A DNA stretch of 64,000 bases from positions 23,755,568 to 23,819,567 of the forward strand of contig NC_084937.1 in NCBI RefSeq assembly GCF_958298935.1. Reading direction: 5' to 3'. A model generated the notes under the pieces. It saw only the letters and a program-made list of their open reading frames with translations, was not told where the DNA came from and made no database searches. Below are positions 1-11,539 of this stretch, one piece after another. Source of the stretch: Phragmites australis (taxonomy: Eukaryota > Streptophyta > Magnoliopsida > Poales > Poaceae). The number at the start of each line of letters is the position of its first letter. Positions within the stretch are counted from its first letter, which is position 1. The position numbers and the translations under genes are program-made.

Positions 1-659
1 GTCAGGAGACGAGATCACGAGGGATCTGCGGAAACGTGCCGGCCGGCGGCTCCGTCCGTCATCTGGCGGTGAACATGTGGAGCGAGCTCGGGAGCATGCG
101 GACATGGGCTGGTGCGCATGGAAACCTCTTAAAAAATCAACAAGGCCCCGCCTCCATGCTGGGAAAGCCCAAAACCGGCGGCCAGGCCCATTGGCCATTG
201 CCATCCATTGAGGCGTCGCCTCCGCCTGTGACTTGCGTTCGCGTACAAGACGAGGCGTTTATGGTTTGGGTACTTGTGGTACGTCAACGTAATAGGAAAT
301 TTTTGATAGAGTATGTCTAGATCATTTATTTGTGTTGATATTTATGTTATATAGTTTGTAAAAAATTATAGACGTAAAAAAATTAATAGATAGATGACTA
401 TCAGATAAAAAATGAACAGATGAAATTAGACATAGGTGCATAGAGACATATTGAGTTGCAATTCCCTTATCATCTGCTCATCTAGTTTTGTAACGGCTGG
501 TGTTATTGATGGTCAATTGGTTATATTAGTTGGACTACTGCTTTCGTAAACCAATTATGATGACGGGCTAGATACCAAGTTTAGTGCGTATGTAAGGAGG
601 ATGACGGCTAATTGAGTGTTGTGCAAAGGTTGGCTACTTGTAATGGAGATTCATTGATA
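1..659. other. No gene recognised
   Basis: The first 320 bases are fairly GC-rich and hold a 94-codon open frame with no recognisable motif. From about 300 to 660 the sequence is AT-rich and without coding signal. It may be transposon-derived, but I see no terminal repeats or target-site duplication that would prove it. Confidence 0.4.
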
Positions 660-1549
660 TCTCTACTACTTAAAAATTCTCTACCACATTATATCTTCAC
701 ACATGTTCCACTCCCATCCCTTGTTCCACTCTCTGTCCGCACGTACGCCAACCCCACGTGACTTTGGGCCGTCGCACGCGCCAGCCCACTCCCCCTCCCC
801 TCCGAGCGCACCCCGGCCGAGCGGAATCTGCACACATTGGCCCGCGACCACGTCCACACCCCCGCTCTCCCTCTCTCACTGCTGCTTGCGCCCACCTGTC
901 AGCATGCATCTTCAACCTCCCGCCGCCCTCCTCTCTGTACCACACCCGACACCCTGCCTCAATCAGCGCTCAAAGAAAGAAAGCCAACACCATGCAACCG
1001 CATAAATGATAAACTCGACTGAAAGGGAAGGAAGGATATCGCACAAATGAAGGAATTGAAGCATCAATGGATTTCTCATGCGTGATTTCCGTTGGCACCT
1101 GAACCCTAGTCGATCAATCCCCGCGCTTTCGGCCTATAAAACCCCACCCGATACCCCCTCTAGCCTCACAACCACCCCCGCAGTTTCCCCCTCTCTTTCC
1201 CGAGACCCGAGCGATAGTGCCACCTAGAGCCTCCTCACCGAGCTTCGAGCATCGTCGTGCTTCCTCGTTGTCGCCAGGCCTTTGCACCACTCCCCGATGC
1301 CAACACGTCGCCAAAATGAGTTCTTCGTCGGTCGGATCACCTTTTTCGCCACTCGTCGGAACTCCCCGGCCACCGTGACAACGTCTTCACCCCTCTCCGG
1401 CCACGCATCGTGGCCTCGAGCTCGCCAACGTTGCCCAAGTCATTAGATTCCAGGTAGGCCAGGCGTCCACCATCCGATCTCACGTGTGTTGATAGGATTA
1501 AAAGTCACGTACCCTTTCGTCCAAATTAGATCAGAGCCATCGAATCAAC
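660..1549 (+). promoter_or_regulatory. Promoter-like block with TATA box, possibly an old LTR
   Basis: A pyrimidine-rich, GC-rich stretch contains a clear TATAAA at 1135-1140, followed by a C-rich leader and short ORFs without any recognised domain. This arrangement of TATA box, C-rich leader and GC-rich untranslated stretch is common in the long LTRs of grass Ty3/gypsy elements, but it could also be the promoter and leader of a gene cut off by the insertion that starts at 1550. No second LTR copy is visible, so the assignment stays open. Confidence 0.3.
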
Positions 1550-4500
1550 TGTGAGGAACCATCCAAATAGTATTCTAATTAATCATTAAGCTGATCATTT
1601 AAATAATCACAACTAGAATGATTAACCAGAATATTATTCCGGTAGTCCCAGCACATATTTTGTATCCAAGATATGACATCACAACAAAGATTAAGGAAGA
1701 GCAAGTAATTAAATTATATTACAAGCATAAGAGTTATTACAATTTAAAAATACACTACGCGGCGAAAAAGTAATATCTATGAACAATAACAACAACTAGG
1801 TGAAACCATATGCCCTTAAGCTCCACCCAAAAGTACGTAATTCGAGTAGATAGCTATAAGTAACCATTCAAACAGTATTCTAATTAATTATTAATCGATC
1901 ATTTACTTAATAACGACTTCAATGATTAATCAGAATACCACTCTGGTAGTCCCAACACATGTTTTGTGTCCAAGATCGGAACACATGTCTTTCCAACATA
2001 TAACATCACAACAAAGCTTAACAAAGAACGAGTAATTTGATTATATTACAAGTTCTTAAGCATCCATAATTTCTTATAATTTACAACAAAAGAGAGATAG
2101 GAGGAGACTAAAACTAATCAACTTCTAGACAAAAGAGAACTATGCAACGGAAGCTAAAACTATAAACAACAAAAGGAGGATGGAGCCATACGCCCTTAGG
2201 CTCCATCACAAAAGCACGGCATCCGAGTACCACCCTTGGTGGGTGTGAAGTAGTCAAAGACCAGCTCCTCCTCGCCGGTAGCACCTGAAAGAATAGTGTG
2301 AGTACGAAGGTACTCGCAAGACTTAATTCATATTAGGTACTTATAGATAACTTGACTCTACAGATTATGAATTATGATGTTAGCAAGAATACGACCACAT
2401 GGTTAAGTAAATTTATATGCGAAAGCAAAATTTAAAAAAAATATGTGTGAGCATCTAGACTTAACAACCACAACTATCTAACCCATAACCATCAACTGAA
2501 CATATATGTAAAAGGAACCATAATAATAACATCTGCAAAGAACTATATCAACCCATTAACCACCTCAAATCAAACTCGAAACTCTACAACTTATAAGAAT
2601 AGATAAAAGCATTATGACCAAGAGCGTGGTATTTCAAAATTTTACACCCTGCAGGGGTACAACTTTACCCACAAGACTCGAGAACCATATGGCTTGAGTG
2701 ACCACACAGATCCACTTAAGGGGTACTCATGTCAACCTTTCCCAATAAGCCTCAATCATTTGAATCAGATATCGCTTGGTGCGGAGCCCACTCAAGTTAA
2801 CTCCCGGAGTAACCTCAAGTGTCTCTTACAAGCTCACCCGCTCACACCGTCGATGTGCAAGCTCAAATAATCACAGCTACAGAGGTATTCGGCTTATCTT
2901 ACTATTATATCGACATATGGTAAGTGTGATAAGTGCTGGAGCCAACTGCAACAACGATCGCTGCTTAAGCGAAACAAGTGGTCTACAGTGTCTGGTTTCC
3001 TCTCCCGACCTACCTGGGAAACTCCACATCGAGGCACGAGAAACACCTCTAACACCGCTCATATCTCTCCTCATCCCCACTACTCAGCCAAACCACACCA
3101 TCAACCCAACATGGTTATCGATGTGACAATAATTAAAGCATATAGCTCACGAATGGGGTTGAACCACCGCTCGACTTCTACCGAAGAATCTATACATGGC
3201 TAAGCATTTTGGTTAACTTTTAAACTAGATGAGCATGAATGAGGTGCTACAATATGCGTAACAACAAGCTAAAAGTGCAAGACATGTGAAATAAAAGCAA
3301 ACTTTGCGATCTAAATTACTTCTGCAAGCTAACAAGAGGCCAGAGACTCCAGGTCAAAATCGGAACCTCTGGGTTGTACTCCGGATGGGGGGTTATCGGT
3401 TAACCATTTGTTAATTAACTTGGAAGGTCTGAGCTGAGTCCGGAACCTCCAGGTTAGGCCGAAATGTGCGGGTGAGGCTCCGAGCGAGGATTCTCTGCTA
3501 AATCTAAATCGAATTAACACAGACTATCCGGGTTAGGCAGATTATTCGGGTGAGGCTCCGAGCGAGGGTGCTCGGTTAAAAGCACCACGAATTACCCAGA
3601 CCCTCCGGGTTTAACCCGGACTATCCGGGTTGGGCAGACTTGCACTTCTCGGTGATCTTCCTCGACCGATTCGACTCGCATATTAAATCTATCATGCATA
3701 AACATACATATACACTATACAAATAGTTCTATACTCAACTTGCACCCTAAACCCTAATGATTTTTTAGCACAATTCATCAAGGTTTTCACTGGGCTACCC
3801 GGACTATCCGGGTTATCTAGAGAGGTTGTTTCGAGGGGGAAAACTCAGCCGATTTGATTTGTGAATCTCTCCAAACTAAAGGGAAACATATTTGAGATAG
3901 TTCACAGAGTCTAGAACTCACTCACCAACCTAGCAACACGATTCCTAGCACAAATCTCATCTGAATCATATCTTTTTGTTCCAAAGCTCAAGAACTCGAG
4001 AAGTCCACAAACTTAGCTCCAAACTCGAAATCGACCCACCAATTCACGCATTCTTGCTAAGAAAAGCCTAAGAGACTTACCCACAGTACTTATGGAGGTT
4101 GGTTACCACCGCGTGATGAAGGAAACGAAAAAATCGCCTGGGAAGAGGAGTCCAACCGTGGTTCCTCATGCTTTAACCAAGAACACCAAGAACGTCAAGA
4201 ATAGCTCGAATCTTCTAGGAAAATGCAAATGAATCAAATGGATGGAAAGCTTATGAGCTAGTGATCGCGTGAATACCACATGCGTACCTTGATTCGGCTT
4301 CTAGAGGGAGGAATTAAGGGAGAAAGAGAGAGAGAGCGGGAGCTCGGGCTGCACGGTGGGAGGGAGAGAGAGCTGGGAGAGTGAGGGGGAGAAAGGGAGT
4401 TGGTGGGGGATGCTGCCCCAAGAGGAGATGGGGTGGTTGGCCACCCATGTGGGCCCCACATACTAGAGAAAGAAGCATATTTCAACTGCAAATTTATTTT

Positions 4501-7145
4501 CTCTCTCCTGAATTTCTCTCTCTCATCCAATTGACTTAAAACCATGTGCTCTAATGCTCTGAAAGAAAATTACTCAAAATTAAACCTAATGCTTATGAAG
4601 CATAATTAGGCTTAATTACGTAATTATGGCTTTGGGACGTGACAATAGCACTACTTTTTCCTGTCGCCAACATCGACGGACATGAAGTAGTCGGCAACTA
4701 CCTTTCCTCGCCTCCAAACCTAAAAGAGTATTGTGAGTACGATGATACTCATAAAACTTAATCCATATTGGGTACATATAATAATCTGACTTCAAGGATT
4801 ATGCAATTGAACCATTAGTAAGGAGTAGGCCATATGGTTAAGTAAATTCATATGCGTAAGCAACCTTAACACCTATGTGTGGGTACTTAGACTTAACTAC
4901 ATATATCTTTCTACCCTGTAACCAACAACATGAGCATAAAGGTAACTGGAACCATAACAGTCATAGCTATGAACATAACCATCTCAACCACAACCCAACG
5001 TACCCTACATTCCCAAAGTCGAAACTCTACAACTATTGTAAATGGACAAAAAAATATGCTCATGACCGAGAGCACGACAATTCGAATTATTTTACACCCT
5101 ACAAGGGGTACTCCTAGACCCACATGACATGAGACTACCGCCCACACAACATGTAAGTTGCGAGTGATGATTCACGTACTAACCATTCACGTATCCACCA
5201 CGAATCTTTCTTCCCATATCGAGTAATGTGGAGGTCACCTAGATCCCGAGCGTACGACGACTTACCAGACACAATCTCAAGCGCCCCTAACAGCATTCTC
5301 GCTCACACCTCGACTCATGGGTCAAATGAACACGATGTCTTATGGTAGTTGGCATACCCATCCCATATCCGGGTATGTGGTAAGTACGTAAAGTGCTTAA
5401 GCCAACTGCAACAACGGTCGATGCTTAACCGATGCAAGCGGTCTATGGTATCCGGGCTCCTCTCCCAACCTACCCCTAGCACCGCCCATATCTCGTCTCA
5501 TTCTCACATCTCATATCTCCCAACATCATAATTAATATTATTGTGAAAAATAAGTAAGCTCTAAGGTCGCGAACAATGGTTGAACTATCGCTTGACTTCT
5601 ACCGAGGACCTAAGCATTGCTAAGTATTTTGAATAAAACTTGTAGGTTGGAGAACAACATTGCTAACCAGGTTACAAGGATAAGGAGCATCAACAATTCA
5701 AGGTGAATGCAATGCATTAATATAGGTCCTACCCATATAATCCGACATTGGATCACTGGCATTCCTAAGCAAAGACTCATCAATTTAGACTCCAAATGAT
5801 TCAAATTGTAAGGTGCAATATACTTAGATGCTTGTCTTGCTACTCAAGGTGCTTTGCTCATGATCAGAACTGATCCGACGTCAATCTCAACCACAAAGAA
5901 TGACGGCACGTCACTCTCTAAACAAAATATGAATGCATCGAATAAATAATCAAACGATAAAAAAGTGTGCATATGATGCATGCTTGAACAATAATAGAGC
6001 ACCATATTTCAAAAACATTTGCAAAAAACCGCCAAAAGATTACAGTTTTAAAGTTTGAAACTCCAAACAATGTAACCTAAGTACATACAGCTTTGAATGG
6101 CTAGCAGTCATATCGACGTCAAAGTGGTGGTCTGATCGACAGCCAACAGAGAGTTTTGGCGCCTGGCGGTCTGACCGAAGGCATGGTAGTGGTCAGATCG
6201 CCGACCAACGGTCAGACTGACCCTAACTGCGGTCTAACTCTTGTATAGGGGTTTGAACTCGGATGTTCTGGTCATAACTGGCGGCCAGACCGGCCCTAGT
6301 GGCGGTCAGACTGGCATACGTTGCCAACAACACCTTTGTGGGTTCGCTAGCGAGGACTCTGGCAAAACCTTTGACGACGAAGGGCACCAAAGTACTCCAC
6401 AAAACTAGGGGAATGTTTTACGTGGTCGTTCAGATGACATGCACGGTACGAACACGTAAAAACCCAAAATGAGATCTAGATCTAGCTTTCACTAGGGTTT
6501 CACGGTGAGAATCACAACGACGATCTCCTAGGCCAAGGAAACGATGGGAAAATGGCAGGGGGACGTTTAACTTAGTGTAGAGGAACTTCCTAGCAGATTG
6601 GAATCCTTCAGGAGAGCTTCGATTCACGGATCAGGCTCTCAGAGCGGTGTTGGAGCTCGCAGTGGGAGAACGCCCAAGGAGACGATTTCGGTGGTGAAAA
6701 GAGGGGGAAGAACTTAAGGAAGCCTTCAGGAAGCTCGAACAAGTCTTCACCGACGATCTTCGACCTTCAAACGCGACAGACAGACCTCACCTTCTCTCTC
6801 TAGGGTTTGGGGAGAAGGGGGAGTGAGAGAGGGAAAATGAGAGAGAGAGAGAGCGAAGAGAGACCGATCAATCCTCTTAAGTGAGCCTCTGTGCTTCTCG
6901 TAGTCAAACCACGGAAAACCCTGGTTAGATCGCGAGAACAGTCTTGTGCTGAAAACTTGATTCTATTCCCAAATTTCTATTCTTCTTCATCTCTGAGATA
7001 TTTAGGGTTTTCCTACAGATATCTAAACTATCTCCAAGTACTTTTGAAACATGTTTAACTCAATTTAACAACCAAATACGTATAAAAATAATGTCATAAT
7101 GATTATGCATGCTTAATTACGTAATTAACATGTTGGGACATGACA
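1550..7145 (-). repeat. 3' LTR of the chromovirus, split by a nested LTR
   Basis: The LTR consists of 1550-1855 joined to 4650-7145, about 2,802 bp. It begins on the plus strand with TGTGAGGAACC and ends GGGACATGACA, so the minus strand reads TGTCATGTCCC to CCTCACA. The two parts align without a gap to the nested LTR: the segment ending CGAGTAGATAGC resumes at ACTACTTTTTCC, matching CGAGTACCACCC in the nested copy. On its right it is followed by the purine-rich tract expected next to a 3' LTR. Confidence 0.75.
1856..4644 (-). repeat. Solo LTR inserted in an LTR of the same family
   Basis: This is a 2,789-bp copy of the same LTR. Its right end reads GGGACGTGACA and its left end TATAAGTAACC, an apparent mutation of the TGTGAGGAACC seen in the host LTR. 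It is flanked by the 5-bp direct repeat ATAGC (1851-1855 and 4645-4649). No internal sequence, primer-binding site or coding region accompanies it, so it is best explained as a solo LTR left by recombination between the two LTRs of a full element that had inserted into its relative. Confidence 0.72.
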
Positions 7146-7259
7146 TACCTCCCCTCCTTAAAAGAATCTCGACCAGAGATTCGGCAAACTCAGAGAAAAT
7201 ATGATGGTGATGAAGTTAAAGGGAATCTCCCACAAATGGAAAAGAACTCTTGTTGAATT

Positions 7260-7790
7260 TCATCGATGGTCAGACCACCGCTAGGCTTGGTCAGACCGTG
7301 GCTCGGTTAGATCGCGAAAATGGCGGTTGGACCAAAATCTATATAGAGAGTTTTGGGTTCTGGCGATTGAACCAAAAGATAGCGGGGAACCTTCACATGA
7401 GCTGGCGGTCAGACCGCAGCTACGCTTGGTCAGACCGCGGCTCGGTTAAATCATGAAAATGACGGTTGGACCAAAATCTATATAGAGAGTTTTGGATTCT
7501 CGCGATTGAACCAAAAGATAGCGGGGAACCTTCACATGAGCTGGCGGTCAGACCACGGCTCGGTTAGAACACGAAAATGACAGTTGGACCGAAATCTATA
7601 CAGAGAGTTTTGGGTTCTGGAGGTCGGACAAACGTTATGCCGACGGTCAGACCGCCGACCAACGGTTAGACCGCATGCCTCGGGCGGTCAGACTGCCCGA
7701 GAACATAGAGCTTTTGGGTTCTAAGCAGCTCTGGCGGTCAGACCGGCAAACCAACAGCGGTCAAACTGCCCAGAGTATGGTTCTCCCGGT
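7260..7790. repeat. Degenerate tandem array of GGTCAGACCG-type units
   Basis: Imperfect tandem units recur with spacings of 139 and 117 bp (the motif TTGGACCRAAATC occurs at 7327, 7466 and 7583). Each unit contains short near-palindromes of the form CGGTCAGACCG. The array lies between the chromodomain remnant and the 3' LTR of the chromovirus. Similar GGTCAGAC motifs recur inside the LTR near 6120-6310. Confidence 0.6.
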
Positions 7791-7899
7791 TGGATGGTTT
7801 CTAAGTGTAATCCTTTGGGAGCAAACTTTTCATTCAACATGGTGATAACTATAGACATGTGAGATGCTCCAATTGTGCAAAATTACAATGATATTCACA

Positions 7900-9617
7900 A
7901 GTTCTAAAAAAGTTCGGGATATTCGGAGTGGATTTGATCCTCACGCTTCCAAGTCGCTTTGTCTTTTGAGTGATTGCTCCATTGGACTTTGATAAACTTA
8001 ATAGAATATCGTCGAGTTTTGCACTCGATTTCATCCAAAATCCGTGTTGGTCGCTCACAATAAGAAAGATCCAGTTGTAACCCTTGATTTGCAATCTCGG
8101 TGACTTTAGTTGGAACTCGAAGTCACTTCTTCAGTTGTGAGACGTGGAAAACATTATGAATGGCGGAGAGGGACAAATGCAAGTCCAATTGATAGCCCAC
8201 CTCTTCACGTCGAGCAATGATTTGGAATGGTCACACATATCGAGGTGCTAGCTTCTCTTTAACTTGAAAGCGTCGAACTCCATTGAGTGGGGAGACTTTG
8301 AGATACACAAAATCTCCAATGGTGAATATAAGCTCTCGGTGGTGGTGATCCATATAGCTCTTCTGTTGGGACCGAGCCGTGAGGAGACACTTTCGAATAG
8401 TCAAAACATGCTCTTATGTGACCTTAACCAAATCCGGACCTAGAAAAGATCTTTCACCGGATTCAGACCAATTCAACGAGGTCCAGCATCTTCGGCCATA
8501 GAGATCTTCAAACGACGACATTTCAATACTTGATTGATAGTTGTTGTTGTAGAATAATTCCGTAAACGGCAAGCAAATCCCCACTTCTTCACATACGTGA
8601 GCGCACAAGCTCGGATCGTATCTTCCAAAATTTGATGCACCCTTTCGGTTTGACCATCAGTCTGAGGGTGGTAGATGGTACTGTGAAAGAGCTGAGTTCC
8701 CATGGCTCATTAAGGCTCTTCCAGAAATGAGAGACAAAGACGGAGCCACAGTCAGAGACGATCTTCACCGGAACACCATGAAGACAAACAACTCGTGTGA
8801 AGTATAGCTCTACATACTGCTTGACCGAGTATGTGGTTTTGACCAGAAAGAAATGAGTGGACTTCATCAACCGATCCACAATGACCCAAATCGAGTCATA
8901 GCCTTGAGAAGTCTTGCGTAACCTAGTGATAAAATCCATACCGGTCTCCTCCCACTTCCATGAGGGGATAGGTAGAGGCTGAAGTGTAACGACCGATTTG
9001 AAGTGTTCGGCCTTCACCCTCCGGCAAACATCACACTCGGCGACATACCTAGTGACTTCTCGCTTCATGCGAGTCCACCAAAATCTCTGCTTCAGATCTT
9101 GATACATCTTCGTGCTCCCGTGATAGATGGATAGCAATGAATCATAAGCTTCATCTAGAATATTCTTTGTCAACTCCAGAACTTTATGAACCACTAGTCT
9201 CTTCATGAACCATAAGACACCCTCATCATCCAGAGTAAAGCATCTAGCTTGCCCCTCCTTGAGCTTGTTACGGATCCTTTCCATGCCTCTATCTTTCTTT
9301 TGAGCTTCCTTGATTTGGTCGAGGAGGGCAGATCTTATCTCTAAGTTGGAAAGATAACCCCCCGGAACCATCTCGAGTTCAAGCCTCCGAAAATCATCAC
9401 ACAAATTGGAACTCGCGGGCGAAACTAAAAGACAACTGCATTGAGCCTTTCGGGTCAAGGCATCGGCGACAACGTTCGCCTTGCTCAGATGGTAATGGAC
9501 CTCCAACTCATAGTCCTTGGTCAACTCAAGCTATCTCCTTTGTCTCATGTTGAGATCGCTTTGGGTGAAGATATATTTGAGGCTCTTGTGGTCGGTGTAG
9601 ATGTTACAAATATTCCC
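7900..9617 (-). pseudogene. pol remnant: RNase H end, integrase, chromodomain
   Basis: On the minus strand, from high to low coordinates, one can read the end of RNase H ([11 protein letters not shown] near 9590), a stop where Trp is expected (near 9530), the H2C2 integrase finger (around 9000-9150), and the catalytic core with GMDFITRL and an SDCGSVF-like second-Asp region. A frame change near 8700 leads into the HPQTDGQTER motif, followed by the integrase C-terminus. A chromodomain (VQWSNHSKDKATW) lies at about 7905-8030 and is followed directly by a stop. At least one nonsense change and several frameshifts make it inactive. Confidence 0.8.
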
Positions 9618-11170
9618 GAGGAGATAGTGATAGGACAATGATATCACCTACAGCGGGTTGAATATGCGTTTTTAATAAAATTCACTCCTTTTACCGTTGG
9701 CCTAAACTTGCAGCGGAAAATAAACTAATAGATTTTTCATAAGTAAAAATTCTAAATATAGTAGGCTCAACTAGTGCACAATCATCCTAAATAAGTGTAA
9801 AAGTTACAATTTTAAGGTGACAAATATTATTCAAAACTAGCAAAAGATATGCAAGAAAACGTTAGTTGAAAATCCTAAAAATACTGTTCACCGAAGGCTC
9901 CGGGTTGACCCAGATACTTTGGGTTCAGATCTGATTTTACAATTTCCGGAGTTTCCGGGTTAAATTCAGAAGCTCCGAATTCAACATTGAATGAACTGAA
10001 AACTGAAATTAAATGACGCATGAGGAGTTCTAGCTCAAACCAAATGAAGTCTTATGTTCCAAATGATGATTCCAAGTAGATTCACGAAGAACATACAATC
10101 AATTTCACACGAGCAAGTAGATCGAGCAATATGCATAAATATTGAGCAAGAACTCAAGAACAAGAAAATAAGAGAGGAGACACAAGATTTATTTCTCGAA
10201 GTTCGAACACCTCCTCTAGAGATTCTTATGTCTCCGTTGAGAAGCTCGATCACACTTGAGTTTGGGTTTCCAGTCTTGATTTCGTCCCTTCTGGAGCAAA
10301 ATCAAAGCATTCACAAACTTTCCACGGTACACCACAACCTTGAGTGCTCGTTGACGCCACCTAGCCACCTAGGAGCTTCATGCTCCAAGAGTAACAAATG
10401 TTTTGCGAACTTCTTATCGATGAACTCCAGTGCTTAAAATGGGAGTTTAGCTCACTTGTACTTAAACTTGCAACCTCTCAACCTAACTTCTCAAATCACA
10501 CACTAAATTAGCGTGTGAGTGAGTTCTTTTGGTTCTAGAAGGTTTTTATTTAGCCGCAAACATTTTAATAATGGTTATACATTGATAAAAAATTTAAGTC
10601 ATCAGGAACTAATTAGGTTTTAAGATGATAGAGTGCGGTAGTGACTAAGTACGAAAAGACTCATAAAATATGAATAGTATATTGAGCTAGAATATATTAA
10701 GTAATTTTAAAATTTTAACGACTACTGACATCTACGACTATTATATATGATATGTAGTCAACTTTTTGCAAAAAAATATCATTGTCCGGCACCGGATGAG
10801 CCTATAACTAACTAGTTACTTCCTCCACTCACAACTACTTTTCGTTTCGGACAAGATCTGATCAAAGTGATTTTTTTATTAATAATTTTTAAAATATTTA
10901 GTTTGAAAATAAAAAATCACTTATAAGTGTATATTTGTCTCGAAATACACTTTCAGAATCTCATAAAATTATTGAAGTTTATAAAACTATTTGAATAAAA
11001 AATAGTGACCAAATATAATATACTGCATAACGAGTGCCAATATGTGATTTTGCCGTTAAAAAAATGTCATTTTCTTATGTCGCACATGAGATCAAATTTG
11101 CTCATGAAATTTTACATGGATCCATAACATAAGCTCACTTATATTAGTGCATTTTTTGTCAATTTTTTTG
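9618..11170. other. Intergenic, AT-rich, probably transposon-derived
   Basis: The chromovirus homology ends abruptly near 9617. The following 900 bases include a CTCCGGGTT-type motif patch (about 9895-9990) like the one in the nested LTR at 3340-3840, which suggests another retroelement fragment. An open frame at 10054-10437 shows no recognised domain. From 10560 to 11170 the sequence is AT-rich without coding signal. Confidence 0.4.
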
Positions 11171-11539
11171 AAAGCTCACTTATATTCCGTGTTACCCAAC
11201 AGCACATAACCTATCCGCATCGAAGTCCTTGAAAAGTAGTTGGAGCACGCTGTCATGCGCTCGCTAATCATCCGGTGCGTGCTTCGGCCTTCGGCTTCCG
11301 AGATCGAGCTGTCACGCCGAGGCGACGCGAATCGGACGGAAACCAGCACAGCGACGCGAACACACAACGCAGATAAACACAAGAGGCGGGGGCGCCGAAG
11401 ATCCACCTCGTCCTTCCCCTCGGTAGTTCCGCGTGCCGTCCTCCCTCGTCTCGTCTCGCTCCGCATCTCTCTCCGACTCTCGCCTTCGCCCTCGGCAGAC
11501 GCTCTTCGGCGGCCTCTCCCCTTCCCCGGCTCCGGCGAG

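Larger units (their letters stand above)
1550..9617 (-). mobile_element. Truncated Ty3/gypsy chromovirus (Tekay-like), with nested solo LTR
   Basis: Read on the minus strand this is the 3' part of a Ty3/gypsy element: RNase H end, integrase zinc-binding and core regions, a chromodomain, a purine-rich tract (7147-7165) and then a 2.8-kb 3' LTR. The chromodomain downstream of the integrase and the long LTR starting TGTCATGTCCC point to the Tekay/Del type of chromovirus. The 5' LTR, gag, protease and reverse transcriptase are missing, because homology stops near 9617. A solo LTR of the same family splits the 3' LTR (1856-4644). The copy is non-functional. Confidence 0.8.

Noticed and set aside
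703..1009. Overlapping Pro/Ser/His-rich open frames
   Set aside because: They come from C-rich low-complexity sequence upstream of a TATA box. They are in several frames at once, with no domain.
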